Counted from the first letter of the stretch, positions 13,938-27,476 are shown. The stretch is 64,000 bases of DNA from Setophaga petechia (GCA_024362935.1 JANCRA010000007.1:18153003-18217002); one strand, 5' to 3'. The notes: generated by a model from the sequence alone, not told the origin. Program-made: numbers and translations.

Positions 13938-16900
13938 CTCTGGTTCTGAAAAACAGAGTCCTTCCCCTCTGAAAACTCTGCTTCACACTATCTTTTGGTA
14001 GGATTTCCAAAATCACCTGTATATAAAAGCCTTGGGCTGTGTGTTCCTTTATGCAAGGCTAAGATGGTGGATCATTCTCTTATGGTCAGTCAAATATGTT
14101 AATAAATTTCTTTCAGGCCTAGTTAGGGGCTTAGCCTGCGCATTTTAGAGTTTGTACTGAAAGTAGCACAAGCTGGAAACTACTCTGCTGAAAAAAGGAA
14201 GACTGGCTCCCACTGAACTTCAGTTATGCCCTATCCCTCCTTTCAGGTGAGGGGATTTCTAGGGAATAGAGGGCAGCTGAGCAGTTGGACTTTCCTATAA
14301 AAGGGGACTATGGGGGTAGAACTTCTGGAAGAATGGGGGATGTGGGCATGTAGGGTATTGATGATATATACTAGGGAAAGGGTGGGTTGCAGCAAAACTG
14401 TAATGCAGGTTTGGAGCTTAGGCCTCAGAAACTCTGTGGTTTAGGCCATTGCTTAAGGCTAAAGCAGCTGCTAGAGAAAAGGGGAAACAGATGAATTTGA
14501 ATACTACTTATTATAACTGGCTCCCTTCCATGGAGGGGAAGGGGAGCAAAGCAATGCATGGTCTGCTCTCAGGGAGGGAAGCATACTTGGATGAGTAGAG
14601 ACCTGCTATTTTAAGTGCCTTTGTTCCCTCTTCCAGAGGCACAGGAAAGCTATGGCTTTTAGGTCTCTGAACATCTTAATAGTTCATTGGTAGGCTCTTC
14701 CCTGTGCCAGAGCAGGTCTGCTGTGGGATCTCTTCGGGCAAGCCAGGAGTATTTCTCAGCTGATGACCTCTCAGATACTGGGGTGGAGGGGCAGAGCTCC
14801 AGGAAGTGCCATCAGAGGTCTGGAGACTGAGGCCATCCTTGGATGAGGTCTGTCACTGACCTGCTTGGGTCTTGGCTGGGTGATGTCATCCTTAGTGAAG
14901 GCTGGTGTGCTGGCAGTGCCTGGTCAGGACATTTCACTGAAGTAACCCCTTGTTCCTCACATGTCAGAGCGTGTGGGACTGTATCAAACAGCCATTTGCC
15001 TGGCACCACTCTTATCTGAGGGTCACTGTTCTCAGGTTTCTGTGCTCAGCCAAAGATTTGGCAACTCCCTGGTACTTGTAGCCAAAAAGAAAATCTGGCA
15101 TTTGTGTTAGTGTGACCATGTCCCTGCAGGGCTTGACAGGAACTGGTCTGAGGGAAAATGAGAGTTTGATCTTCAAACAGTGTCCACTGGGACCCCTACT
15201 AGATCTGAACAGATATCTCTGATATCTGAAAAGCAGGTATTAAGCTGAAAGGCTACCAGTAGCTATATGCCTGCTTTTTCATCCCTAGGCAAATAAACAG
15301 TTTGCAAACCTTTTTATTACTTACTGATGTGAATTTTTAAAAGGTTTTTGGGGCCACAATTGACTTTTTTCTTCATTTGCATAAAAGATCTTAATCAAGA
15401 TTGCAGAATCAAATAGGTTGTGGATGCTTCAAACCCAACTGCTTTGCCAAGCCTCTGGCCATATAGGATAGGTCCAGTTATTCCTTTAATGGGTGCAGCA
15501 GGATCACAGGCTGCAGCAGGCATTTGTTGCATAGGGCTAAGTGCAGTGGGATTAGTACTTCTTGTGAAGAAGGAACAGGAAGATATGGAAGAGGTTGTTC
15601 AGCTGATCAGTGGCAGAGTGAGAATAAGCTCCAGTTCATGTTTTATGCATCAGGGGGGAAAAATCACATTAAAAAAAAAAAATCTCATTAGACTTTTACA
15701 GGGGTAAAGGGGAGTGGGAAATTTCTGCCCTATTGATGGAGAAGCTGATATGCTCACCTTGTTGCATACAGAGCCAGACCAGAGACACTTCTCTAAGGGG
15801 AAGGAATGGATGTAACTGGGGTTTAACTTGAGTAGGTGTATAAATGACCTCATACAGATTCCCTTGCTCTGTAATTAATTTATGTTCTAAAGTGATGGGA
15901 TTTAATCTTAGTGTTCTTGCTGGGTCCCCTCTGGCATTTCTGGCAATATAGTCTTGGAGAACTCTCACTTGATGCCCTAAGGCTTTCTAAATGCCACGAG
16001 AGGTGACTTCTGTTTAGGTTGTTGGCAGCAGCAGTGGGGAAGCTTTAGTGGGCACTGGAGCCTCGCCATCAGCTGCCTACTTGCTGGTGCACGGGCAGAG
16101 GTGAAGGCATGTTGCATTCTGAAGCTGGGAGGCTTCTGGTGGAAGTGTGGGGATTTGACAATGTTTTGACACTGGTAGAGAGGATTAGAAATTAGTTCCT
16201 CTAGCTCCACAGGTGCTTACACCCCAAAGGCTTTCCTTAAAGTCTGAAGAAGTGGAAGTAACAAAGCTAAGCAAAGTTTTCAGGACTGTCTCAAGCAGGG
16301 CTGAAACCACCCATTTGACACAGATGAAAGAGATTAGAGGAAAAAGGAAAGCAAGAATTGAGAACATTGAGTGAGTAAAAATTCATTAGTAATATCATTA
16401 AAGCGCAGCTGAGCCACCTCATTTTCCCTGTTCTTCGATCACACACTATTTGGCTTCTTTCACTTGAGCACTAAACAAATCCAACAGCTGTAAGCAGTGT
16501 GTAGGTTCAGGAGGTCCCACAGCCTGGAGGGCCTTCTTTTGCCCTCAAAATGAGGTACTCGGCACAAAAGCAAACATTTCATTATCTACCCATGCAGGCA
16601 GGTGACAGTGGGAAGTCAGCTGCTGATTGCAAATGTTTGCTGACCACAGCTTGCCAGCTCCAGCTGCCAGCACCCAGAAAGCTCTCAAAGTCAGAACCTC
16701 ATCAGTGAGGACAGTGGTGGGGGAGGGAAAACACTGGAAAAATCATCTGTTGCATGTCTTAATAAATCATAATGTTGCTGATATCAGTGTGCTGGTACTG
16801 AAGGAGTTACTGGAGGCAATAAGCTCATCAAGCAGGAAGTTTTGCTTGAATGGCTGGGCATGAGCTAGCACTGTGCTCCTGCATGCTTGAAGGTCAGGTG

Positions 16901-17040
16901 TGCATGAGGGATTTCAGTGATCAGGCTGAAACAGCACCAGAAAATCTGGAAGGAGATTTCATCTGTCAAAGCTTTTGTTTCTTTAGTTTAATCACTTTCA
17001 TCATGTTTTGGACAGACAGTTTTGAAAATATAACCTAGTG

Positions 17041-17190
17041 GCAAGAGACTGCATTTGATTCTCAGCTTTGCCATGAATGCTCTGGGCTGCCTCTTGCAAG
17101 GAAGCTCTGTGCCTGTATTTGTAGATGGGGATTTTGCCTCTTGGGTTATAAACTCTCTCTGGGGAGGAGCTGCAAGATTGTGTGATCTGC
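17041..17190 (+). repeat. MIR-type SINE, diverged
   Basis: TTTGATTCTCAGCTTTGCCA, then CTCTGTGCCTG, TGTAGATGGGGATTTTGCC and TATAAACTCTCTCTGGGG. These follow the order of an amniote MIR-like SINE (CAGCTCTGCCAC, CTCTGTGCCTCAG, ATGGGGATAA, TAAACTC). Confidence 0.6.
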
Positions 17191-19282
17191 TCAAAACTTT
17201 CAGTACTTACATGGAAGGAGTGCTTCACAGAAGGTGAGGTTATTGGTAGTTATTAAAAATAGAAGGTCCAGATATAATCTGGCTGTTCTTCTATAGCATC
17301 TTCAAAGCATCTGCTGGTGGTTGTGGTTAGTCAAAGGATACCTTTGGTCTGACACAATAAAGCTAGTTTTGTTGCAATAGGTAGTCAAACAGCCTCACAT
17401 TCTTTTTATAGATGGAAAAATCTGACTGTTGCTTAATTGGAGGTACAAACTTCAGAGCCCTGGAGAGATGGGAATGCAGATTACTTGGAGGCAGATTAAA
17501 AGGAAGGCTTATTAAGAAAAATTGTCAGGGGGCTCATTTATTTGCAGCAGTGTGACTTCCAACACTTTTTACTTTTCTGCTGTTGAAGTGATGAGTTTGC
17601 ACAGATTCTCTGGACATCTGTGGAAGCCACAAGACATGTGGAAATACTTTAGTAAAACAGCAGACTCGAGCAATGCCCATGTTTGCAGAGTGACAAAGTG
17701 GCAGAGTTGGGTCTGCCAGTTCATGGTCCCCAGCCATGCATGCATTGAAGCATGAAGGGAAGACAACATGTGGGTGGTGGAGCAGAAAGCACTTAGCTGG
17801 CTCTTACATGGGACCTTCTCCTTTTGAAGAGACTTGCCCTTACAGACATGCACATGGTTCCTGTCAAGACCCTCCACAGGGCTGAATTTGACTGAATTTC
17901 CTATAGTATATTTCTGGGGGAGGAACATGTTACCCACAGCCACCAATTCTCTCTGGCAAACAGTAGCATGTGTTTCACTGGGCTTTCCATGTGGTTTGTT
18001 TTGTCACAGAAGCTGTCCTGTGCTAGCACCGTCTGTCCTAGCTGGATCTGCAGGTGCCACCATGAAGAGTTATGCTTGCCACACTCTCTTTAACATGTTT
18101 TTCCCAAACAGGTTGTATAAGGTCCTATTTTCTTTTATATGGAATACTCTTGGGGAAAAACTCAGATTACAACTGCTATTTCTTAAAATATCTTTTATTC
18201 ATCAGCTGCTGTTAATAGAATTAAGGTGTTATTAGTAAAGCAGATAGCTATTCACACAACACATCACTCATTCATGTTCACTCGTTAGTGGGAGCAGCCA
18301 TTAGAAGACCAATCCCAATGTGAATGCTTGGAAGCAGAAGGTCATCCTGGCTCACCCCTGCCTTCTGGGCAGGTCTTTAGAAATTCCTTCAGAGGGCACT
18401 TTGTTTCACCACCTGCATACATAACTCTGTAATCTTAATCTGTGTAGAGCAGCCGCTGCCCTCCTGGGTGTGATCCAAGTTATACAACCTGTTGCAGGTT
18501 CTAATGTGTACTGGCAGCCTTGTAGAGCATTAAACACTGGTGGTCTAAGTTTATAATTTCTTGCATGAGGATTTGTTATTTCTGAGGCTTATCAGCCCCG
18601 AGGAAATTTTCATATAATATCTTTCAGCATGTATCTGTCTTGACTTTGTCCTGTAATATTTCCTGGTAACTATTTCCCCACCTGAATCTATAGAAGCCTA
18701 TAAACTTGTACATAGGGGGCTTCTATGATACCAGGAGATAGTAGTTAACTGGGGTGGTGGCGGAACATGTACATCCTCTGCAGAATATGTGATACTGTGG
18801 CCTAAGGTGGGCTCAAATTCATTTGGAATAAGCTGGATGGATACCAATACTTGGGCACACTGATGCTGTCATCTTCCCATGGATGGAGTTGACATTTACC
18901 TACTCCGACTGGTTTAAGAGCCTGTATGTGACACATAGAAAGACTCTCTGCCACAGCTCCTCTTCATGTTTTGCAGGTTGGTTGGGGATCCCCTGGTGTT
19001 CCAGCTCTCTCATACATGGAGCAATGACCTCCTCTGACAGCTGTGTTTTAATGCCCAGCCTGGTGAAGAACAGAGCTCCCTGCAGACCCTAGAAGGGCTA
19101 GGGAGGAAGAGTGTAATTGCATAGCACCCAGTGGATACCAATTTACATCTCTGCCCTATATGGGAACTTACCAGAGCAGGAGGGCCCAGGCTTTCAAACT
19201 AGGAGAGAGCTCTGTGGATCCCAGCCATAATGCATGCAGTGCTTGTTACTCGTGAATAGGTTTGCTTGGAGCTTTCCTATAC

Positions 19283-19303
19283 CATTAACCTATGTGGTTA
19301 ATG
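19283..19303. repeat. 8-bp inverted repeat containing GTTAAT half-sites
   Basis: CATTAACC and GGTTAATG around TATGT. The half-sites resemble HNF1 recognition halves, but spacing and orientation are not the HNF1 consensus. Confidence 0.6.
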
Positions 19304-22300
19304 AGACAGTCTGGTCCTTTAGCAGGTCTCAGTCTGGCTCCTTTTTGAGCAGCACTGGCTCACACTGGTGCTTTTGCTAGTGCTCCTGGTTGGCTTTCTG
19401 TGGTCTTGCCCAGATGAGTCTTGGTCTTCTGCTTCTGAAAGAAAAAACCCTATTCCTGGCTGCACAGCAAGCATCTCCAAAGAAGTCTGAGCTGTAGATG
19501 GAGTAGAGCTGGCCAGCCTGAATGTAAAGCCAGCAGCTAGCCTGAAGAAAGGAGTATTACCATCTTGGGTGCCCACAGTGAAGACAAAGGGTAAGTGCTC
19601 TGACATTCTTCCTAAATCCAGCCTTGCCTTTTCACCTCCATGGAGTCTGGCCCTCTGAAGAGGCTCCTGCCCTGAAAAGCCAAAGTGGATGGGAATAAGG
19701 ATTGGGTTAAAGGAGCACTGAGATAGAGAAGTTTGAGGGTTCTTGATCACCGTTACATGGGCCCTTCCCTACTGCAGGATCCCTCAGATCTTGTTCCCCG
19801 TCTTACCCAGAGGGCTGGCTTTCAGTGCAGCTTCAGCAGACCCAGTGCATCTGATATATCAGCAGCCTGATGCTCTGATCCACATCACAGCCAGTTGCAG
19901 GGCAGCCAGGATGCATGGGGGAATCTGACTACTGTAACCAGGTAAACAGGAGAAGTGGGCTTTTTAGGAGGAACCAAAATGGAGAAACATTCTGAACTAG
20001 TAAATTCATTCACCACATAGCCCAGTGAAGAAAACTGAGAGGGTTGTGCTGCTGTGTGTGACAGCTCACTGTGTAGCTATTCCCTGTGATGGGGGAGGTG
20101 AAGTTGGCAGGTGTGCAGATTAGCATACATCCCATGTCTCTCCCTCCCTGGCATTTGCTGTTTGCAACAACATTCAGAAGTCCCCCACACAACTATAAAT
20201 TTAAACCGTGGGGTAGCTTGTGTATCATATGATAAAAAGTATAAACCAGCAGGAAAGTGTGAAAAGGCCATACTGTCATGTCAGTGAAGCAGAGTCACTA
20301 GCTGTGGATTTAAGTGCTAAGTGAAGTGCTACAGGTTGTTTCATAAAGCCAAGTTTCTTACCCAGGTTACTACAGAGCTGTCATTTGGGAAATCAGAGGC
20401 ACATGCAGCGCTTCTTGACAGACCATGCTCTGCATTGACTTCACTGGGGGTTTGCAGTGCCAAGTGCCTTCTCTTCTTTATTTATTTGTCACTGTCATAG
20501 ACACCCTGCCAGCCATGGCAACTGAAGCATTTGTTACCAGTCATGCCCTTAACCGGAATTAGCTCCCACCCACTTTTTCCTGCCGGTTCAGTCAAACAGC
20601 TCTTTGGCAGTCAGGTTATTTCTCAGCCTTTGCTGCTGGTTTCTCTGCAATGGTACTCTTGTAATCACTATCTTGCAGTAAGAACACGTTTGTATCAGTG
20701 TCCCTATCTCCCCCAACAGGATGAGCTGCCTAACCCTGTCCTCTAAGCCATGTAAAAGCTATTTGCAAGTACACCAGAAAGGAGGCACTTTTTCAGTTGT
20801 TATAAATCTGAGCTTTTACTGGGAGGTGCCTTATCTATGCCAGCTAGTCTACAGTGTCTAATATTTTACACTGAGGATGAGGGTAATTATCTTTAAGCTA
20901 ACTCACTTTCTAAGAGTGCACTGTTCTCTTTTACTGCTGCACTGTGGCCTCCTCATGACCGGAATCAGTTCTTTCTCTGTAGTAGTCTCCTCACAGAATG
21001 GAACTGAGTGCATTTAATAAGCTAATGTCCTCTGAAGGGGTTTGTGTTAAAGATGTGATACCTGATCACAGACTGATCTTATAAATGTTTACTATTTTGT
21101 ATACTATTTTATGTGCCTGGAGCAGTCTTACGCATTTGAACACTGATGAACAGCAAGCACATTTATAAGGATGTGTGTGGTATCACCGTTGTGCTAAAGC
21201 TGATGTCATGAGGCCAGGAAAGCTCTCTGCCCTGTCTCTTGGGCACCAGAAGAGGCCAGAGGCCATTGGCACTGATACCATACACTGTGCCCAGGCAAAC
21301 ATTTGGGTTGGAAACGTCTGTATGCACTGGCCACATGGGAAGGAGGTGTATCTTGAGGGTGCAACTAAAGAGCAAAGAGGCTGAGCTTAGAGATTTCCTG
21401 TACCCCAGCTTAGTGGCTCTACTGCTGCATGGCAGAGCAGCACTGGGCAGGAGACGCAGAAGTGTTTCTCCAGCCAAACAGAAATCTATCACAGAACAGC
21501 CCATACTGCAGCTCAATGAAAGTAACTCACCAGGGCAGGGAAAACTCAGCTGAGGGGTTACTGACAAGGATGTGTCAGGCAATTAGTGATCCTTGCAGTA
21601 TGTCCTGTACCTGCTCAGATAGAAGAAGGAGCTAAGAATGCTGTTGAGAAATTAAATGTGTCCAGTTCTCATGGCAGAAGCATTTATTATCAGTCTGTGC
21701 TGTTCTGTTAGCTCAAGGCATCCAGATAAGGATGAGGGCATCAAACAAGCTAGGAGAGCTGTACCTCAATCCATCAAATCATTCAAAAGGATTATGTATT
21801 TAAATGTGCAATTGGAACTGATTTGAGTCTCTTGAGAAAACCTCTACATGCATCTCCTGGGATAAGGTGGTTTAGCTTCACTGTTTCAGTGTCTTTCATT
21901 GCAAAGGAGTTTTTTTTATGGCAAGGGTTTCTTGTAGTAGCAAAGGATGGGATACTGTGCTCTGGTTTTCCTCAAAGACTGAGGGATGGCCTGAGGACCT
22001 GCCTTGTGAACTTTGGAGAAACAGGAATGGCTGAACTCTAAGTAAAGCAGGTAAAATGGAAGGTTTCTATGACAGCTCTTTGTCTTAAAACATCCCTAAC
22101 CATGCTCTGGCTTCCCTGTGCTGGATGTGGAACATGAAGACTTTAGTCCACAGAGGACAGCAGAAAACCTGGGAAGGAGGAAAGCAGAATTTTCCCAGTT
22201 CCTGGAGGATTTAGACACCTGCACATCATTACGTAGGAAGTCAACAGCAGAGTGGGAACCAAAAAAATTCACTAGTAGTGATTCAGACTAGAGGCTGGCC

Positions 22301-25023
22301 CAGCCCATATAAAACTGCATCATCCTCCTGACTGGATAAATTCCACTGAGAGAGCCACCTGCCAACAGAAAATGTGGTCATCATAGTTGAAACACTGTTT
22401 GAAACCAGAAGGAGAAAAAAGATGTTCTGGGCATTTTGAAATTTCCTGGTTTGGATATTTTCAGTTTACTATTACATGGAAGGGACGGAGTCAAATCAAA
22501 GACAAAGGAAGGCAAACACTTAAGGCTGAAACTGCCTCATGAGCAATCAACCATACAAGAAAGCTGAGAGCTTTTTGTCTGTTTTCAGATAAATCAAAAA
22601 GTTTTTGTAATTTTTTCCTTCAATTTTTCGCCTCCCTGAATCCAAATTAAAGCTAGTTGTGAAACAAAAATTTTCCTTTTTGATGCTTCGCTATTATAAC
22701 ATCTTATGCTCTGCCAGCATATGACTCAGCTTAACTGGCATTGGAGAGACTAGAGACAAAGAAAAAAATCTCATAAACACAGAAAATAAATACCAAACAA
22801 ATATTAAAACAAAGCTACTGCATTGTTACTTGCAATTCTAGAGATGTCTTTCCTGAAAACTCTCATGTCTGTAGAATCTTCCACAGCATCAATTCCAGTA
22901 TGTTACATGGCCATTAGTCTGAAGGACATATTCACTTAGGAGTCTGAGATGGCTTTGTTAGTCAGGAGTGGCAAACTCAGTTATGAGCCTCTTTCCCAAA
23001 GATGCAGTATTTATTATGTGCCAACAAACATCTTGATAATTTGATGGCTGGCCTTCTGAGAGGCTTGGAGTGCTCAAACAAAGCCTGAGAAGAGACCTGG
23101 AAGATCTGGAAGGAATGACGTAGAGGAATGGGAGTGCTGCCTCCAAAGCTGGGTGGGATCATGGGATCCACAATGATTACAGCCCTCTGTGTCCCCATGC
23201 TGTAATAGGAGCTGTCATGAAAGCAGAATTTAGAGCAGGGTAACTACTGGCAACTACTCCTGATCCCACTGTACAAGCCTGACATGGCATATTTTCCATC
23301 GGTGGCAGCCAGAGAGGATGTTTAGGAGAGCCTGCAAGTTGGGTGAGGCTGTTCCAGGTCTGCTCCACTCAGACCTGTGTCCATAAACCTTTTGTGTGTG
23401 TCAGACGGCACATCTTTGCTTTTACCATCTGGTTATGGACCTTGTTTGCTGTGAGTCTCCCTAAAGCACGTGTGAACCTGTTGATGCTGTAGAAATTGGA
23501 AACAATTTCCAGAAGTTAATCATCACCAGTAGGAAAAAAAACAAATTATACTTATATGTCAAGTGCATTTCAAATTTCCAGTAATTCTTGGGGCATTTTA
23601 AAACTCCTTAGCTACAAACAAGGAAGCTTAGTCATAGGCCAAAGCCACCAAGACACCTAAAATGATATATTTCTCACTCTGAGCACTCAGAGCCCATGCT
23701 TAGAGTTGAGGGCTCTCCTCATTAATATCCAGGTGTGGAACTCATTGCACCAAACTCATGATCTAAAAGACAGGCATCCAAAAACTAATCCGGGTATCCG
23801 TATATAGAAGTTACAGATGCACCACCAGCAGATGATTCACCCTTTTCTAAAACAGGTGTCTCAGATTGCTGCTGTGAGTCACTGTGAGCACCACCTCCGT
23901 GTCTCCTCTGACTAGAGGATGCTTATTTAACCAAAGTGGATTTCACACATGTTTAAAATTGCTGAAGTTAATTGAAACCTGTCCCCACCATCTTTGCTCT
24001 GTGAAAAGAGACACATGATCTCTGAGTCATCTTAAAAGACTTTTGGCTGAAGGGGGATAGTGGACAGGTGAGTGAAGAGCAGCCTGATGTTCTGCACCTG
24101 CTTGAGGTGAGAAAACATCTTGACCTCAGCCATGGTTGTAGTCATTCAAGGCTTTTAAAATAATTATCTTTGTTTTCTAATGATGCACTTACCAGTGACC
24201 ACCCAAGAACAACATATCCAAGCATCATTTCTTTGGGATTCAGGATCAGACCAAATCTATTTTAGCTGATAATATGGAGTAAAATGTGTGATATTTGAAT
24301 AACCAGTATGTAATTAGGCAACTCAGACAAGGAAGAAGAGAAATATTATGATTGTGTAAGTCTCTTTCTGTTTCTGAACATTAAAAGTCACATAGAAGGG
24401 GTTACTAGAATTATATGATTAGCTTAGAAATTTTTAATTTTATATAACTTTGTAAATGTGACAGAACGTTAGACTGCTCTGTAGATGAAGGAACACGTAA
24501 GGATCATGTAAAGATCACATAATTAGGATGATTTTGTCAAAATGAGAACTTCACTTAGCATATAAGGTGCCTGAAGGTCACAGGTATTTTCAAACGGGAT
24601 AAGCATTTTTTCTGTTTAAGTGATAAAGACCAAAGTTTTATAAAAAGCTATTTTAGGAGAGCTGGAAAAAAAAAGTAAAACAAACAGCTGTGTTTGTTAC
24701 AAAGCCAAAGTGGCATGTAAGAGCTGTCGTCACTGTGTTCTCTATTATGAAATACTATTTGTTCTGCAAAGGGTTGTATCTTTCCATGCAGTTTAAAAAG
24801 AAATGGAGGACACAATTTTACAAGGGTTTTTTTCTTTAGTTAAGAATTAACTGAATAAAAGTAAGAGAGGATTTGCTTGTTTTCATGTAATGCCAACTTT
24901 CAAAATAGTTACAAAAGTACCAGATTATAACACAGTTAACGTTTATATGCATGAAAATCGTACTTTTAAGCCTCTCTTACAAATCTAAGTATTCTGCTTT
25001 ATGAGTGATACTTTTGTGTTATT

Positions 25024-25039
25024 TATGTATATATACATA
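25024..25039. repeat. 16-bp AT palindrome
   Basis: TATGTATATATACATA is a perfect palindrome about 170 bp before the orphan CpG island. Confidence 0.9.
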
Positions 25040-25199
25040 TAGGTCCGTATTTGAGTGTGACTACATGCGTCCACACGCATACTGAATTACAATGATTTGC
25101 CTACCGGATTTTTTCTACTGTCTTTTCAAAGCTAAAACCGGAGCTCATTTTAAACACGACTTGCAGTGCTCGCATTTCCCACGACTCCAGCATCTGGCG

Positions 25200-25560
25200 C
25201 TTTTTTTGAGAAAGTCCGACGAGGGTCAGGGGCGGGGCTGGGAGCTGGGAACGGGGCTGGGGCAGGGCGGCAGCGGCGGCGGGGCGGGATTGGCCCGGCG
25301 CGGTCAGGCGCCGTGGGCTGTTGCACACACGCGGCTCCGGGCCCCGCTGACCGGCAGTAACCCCGGGGAAGCCCAGCCCACTGCGGGTGTTCCCCCCGAT
25401 CCCGGCCCTGCACCGTCAGCTGGCCCTGGCTGTGCCCGGCCTCCCCGCCTACGAGGGCGCCTGCCTGCGCCGGGGCCGGCGCCGCCCCCTCAGCGCTGCC
25501 GCGGCCCCCCGGGACAGGAGTTCCCTCAGGGGCTGCACTGAGGCGGTTGGCCCTTCAGCA
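25200..25560. promoter_or_regulatory. Orphan CpG island downstream of SCD
   Basis: GC content and CpG density jump abruptly at about 25.2 kb, with GGGGCGGGGC and GGGGCGGGATTGG boxes (GC and inverted CCAAT, 25274-25295). The left flank is AT-rich. Frames on both strands (149 and 195 codons plus, 113 minus) look compositional. A promoter of an unrecognised, perhaps non-coding, gene is possible. Confidence 0.65.
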
Positions 25561-27100
25561 CATGCCGGTCCATCCATCCCTCTGCTTTGCACGGCTGCTG
25601 TGGTGCCATCTCCTCCACGCGCTTTCCTGGGACTTTGTTCCCCTCTTTCCGAAAGTCCCCACGGGCTTGTGAGGCCCGCATGGAGGGTCGGCAGCAGCTG
25701 GTGCTTTCTCACTGTGGTTGGAGCGCATGGCTTGGAGCAGAGCTGGTACCCAGTCCTGCTCCTGGGGGGATTGCTGCCTCCCTTGGGCATCCTCCCTGGT
25801 CCTGCTCCCAGGGCCCTGGGCGGGACTCACTGGGTTCTCCACAGCTGTGTTCACTGCATCCCACCCCTGGGGAGTGAGTGGATTGCGGCTGGAACCTGGT
25901 TTCTCCTAAGGATCATGTTGGCATCTTCAGCATGTTGTGTTCAGAGCAAAAAGATGCAGCAAAGTCTCCCCTGACAGCCTGTAGTCCTCCCTGCTCTCCC
26001 CTCCCTTGAGTCTGAACAAGCAGGCACTTGTTTGCCTGCTCTCTCCTACTCAGCAGAGCTGGCTTGTACATTAACTCTTCCTTTCCCTCTCCTCTGGTGG
26101 GTGGGAGATTTTCACAGGAGCACAGTTGGGGTGCACTGGAATTGCGACCCAAATGTGCAGATGACATAGGAAACCAGGAATGATCATGCATGAAATACTT
26201 CTAGGCAATGACCTAAAATGCTGAGCTGGCACTGCTGAAGGTCTTGATACCGTAGGAAAACATATTTTGGGCAGGGGATTTAATAACAGTCTTTAACGAA
26301 GAGGGAGAGGTTGCGATTGGAGTTGCACTCATGAAATCCAGACAGAGGGATCATTAACTTTATTTTTAGGCTTGGCTGAATAATCAGGAGTTTTGAAGAC
26401 TTGCCTTCTCTGTTTCACTTGTTTTAGGAGGGGCTGTGCTGTCACAGCTGGGGTCAAAAGTGCACTAGATTATCAGAAGAAGCACCTTTCTGTCACTTGT
26501 GGGGCCATAGTGCTGTGACCAGCTGATGAGCAGGAGCATTTGCTTTGCTTTTTTCTATAGCTCAAAGCAGCCATGTGTCAAATTAGTTGGGCTGGTCACA
26601 TACCTCCATGTGGAAGAACGCAGCTGCTGGAAGATCCTCAGCCGTCTGTCTTGAGTAATTCTCTTTTCACCCCCCAGTCCAATTTGCAGTGTGCTGGCTC
26701 TTGCCTTCCCACCAAAGGGCTTTCCAGCAGCAGTAGCTACAGCTGGAAACCAAATCATGGGCCTGTTTTTCCCAGGGATTCAGCATGCCCAGCTGCACAG
26801 GTCTGAAGGTGCCAGCAAACATGGGCTGGACCAGGGGTCCCAGTGTGCTGCAGGTGGCAAAGATGCCACAAACAAGGCCACCCCCTCTGCCTGCCTGTGC
26901 ACGGAGCAAGCTGGTGCCACACGGAGATGACCTTACCCGCCACTGTGATCAAAAGGTCTTCGGGTGGGGGTGCAGGGAAGCTACTGTCAATTAAAATGAT
27001 ACTTGGTCAGGGGATTTCCCCCTTTTCCTTTCACTTCCCTCCAGCTGCAGAAGGGGTGGGGATAAGCAGGGACACTCACTGCTGCATGAGGAAAATTCCC
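25560..27100. other. Non-coding stretch after the orphan CpG island
   Basis: Moderately GC-rich to 26.0 kb, then average. No exon or repeat recognised. Confidence 0.55.
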
Positions 27101-27350
27101 CTGCCGAGGCTGGTGAACCCGCCCGACGGGCGGCTGCCGGTATTACGTGTTGTGCCGCATGTGTATCCGCCAGCCACAAGGCCCTGGCAAGGGGCCCCGG
27201 CTGGAATTAACCTGCAGTAACCCCAGGCGCAGGGGCAGCCACGGCGGGGTGTGCCTGCCTGGCCTGCGCTGGAGTATGAAAGCCATTATAATCCACTCAT
27301 TCATGATGCTTAAAGAGCCAGAGGCGTTTTTCCCCTGGTTCTCCTGGAAG
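27100..27350. other. GC-rich block just beyond the SCD poly(A) site
   Basis: CpG-containing DNA (GCCCGACGGGCGGCTGCCGG near 27120) grades into AT-rich sequence with ATTATAATCC and TTCATGATGCTTAAAGAG. The complex, non-repetitive texture is what a conserved regulatory element would look like. No frame is convincing. Confidence 0.35.
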
Positions 27351-27470
27351 AGAGAAGGGTTTGGAAACAGTAAGGCACTGCATTCCACTCCTGATGGCGT
27401 ATCTCGTGCTTTACCAAGCCCTGCCCACCATGTCATCAGTCAAACAAGTTTTAAAGTAACATTTATCATT

Positions 27471-27476
27471 TTTATT
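27471..27476 (-). terminator. SCD: Probable SCD poly(A) signal AATAAA
   Basis: AATAAA on the minus strand is followed by a T-rich stretch with GTTACTTT and CTTGTTTG, a reasonable downstream element. It is the first such hexamer after the SCD stop. Cleavage would fall near 27450-27460. Confidence 0.6.

Larger units (their letters stand above)
12138..25023. other. Distal SCD downstream region, right part
   Basis: No recognisable exon, RNA gene or CR1 3' end. The 17.0-kb SINE, the A-rich tract at 13.9 kb and the small inverted repeat at 19.3 kb are the only named items. WNT8B-type cysteine-rich exons were looked for on the minus strand and not seen. Confidence 0.6.
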
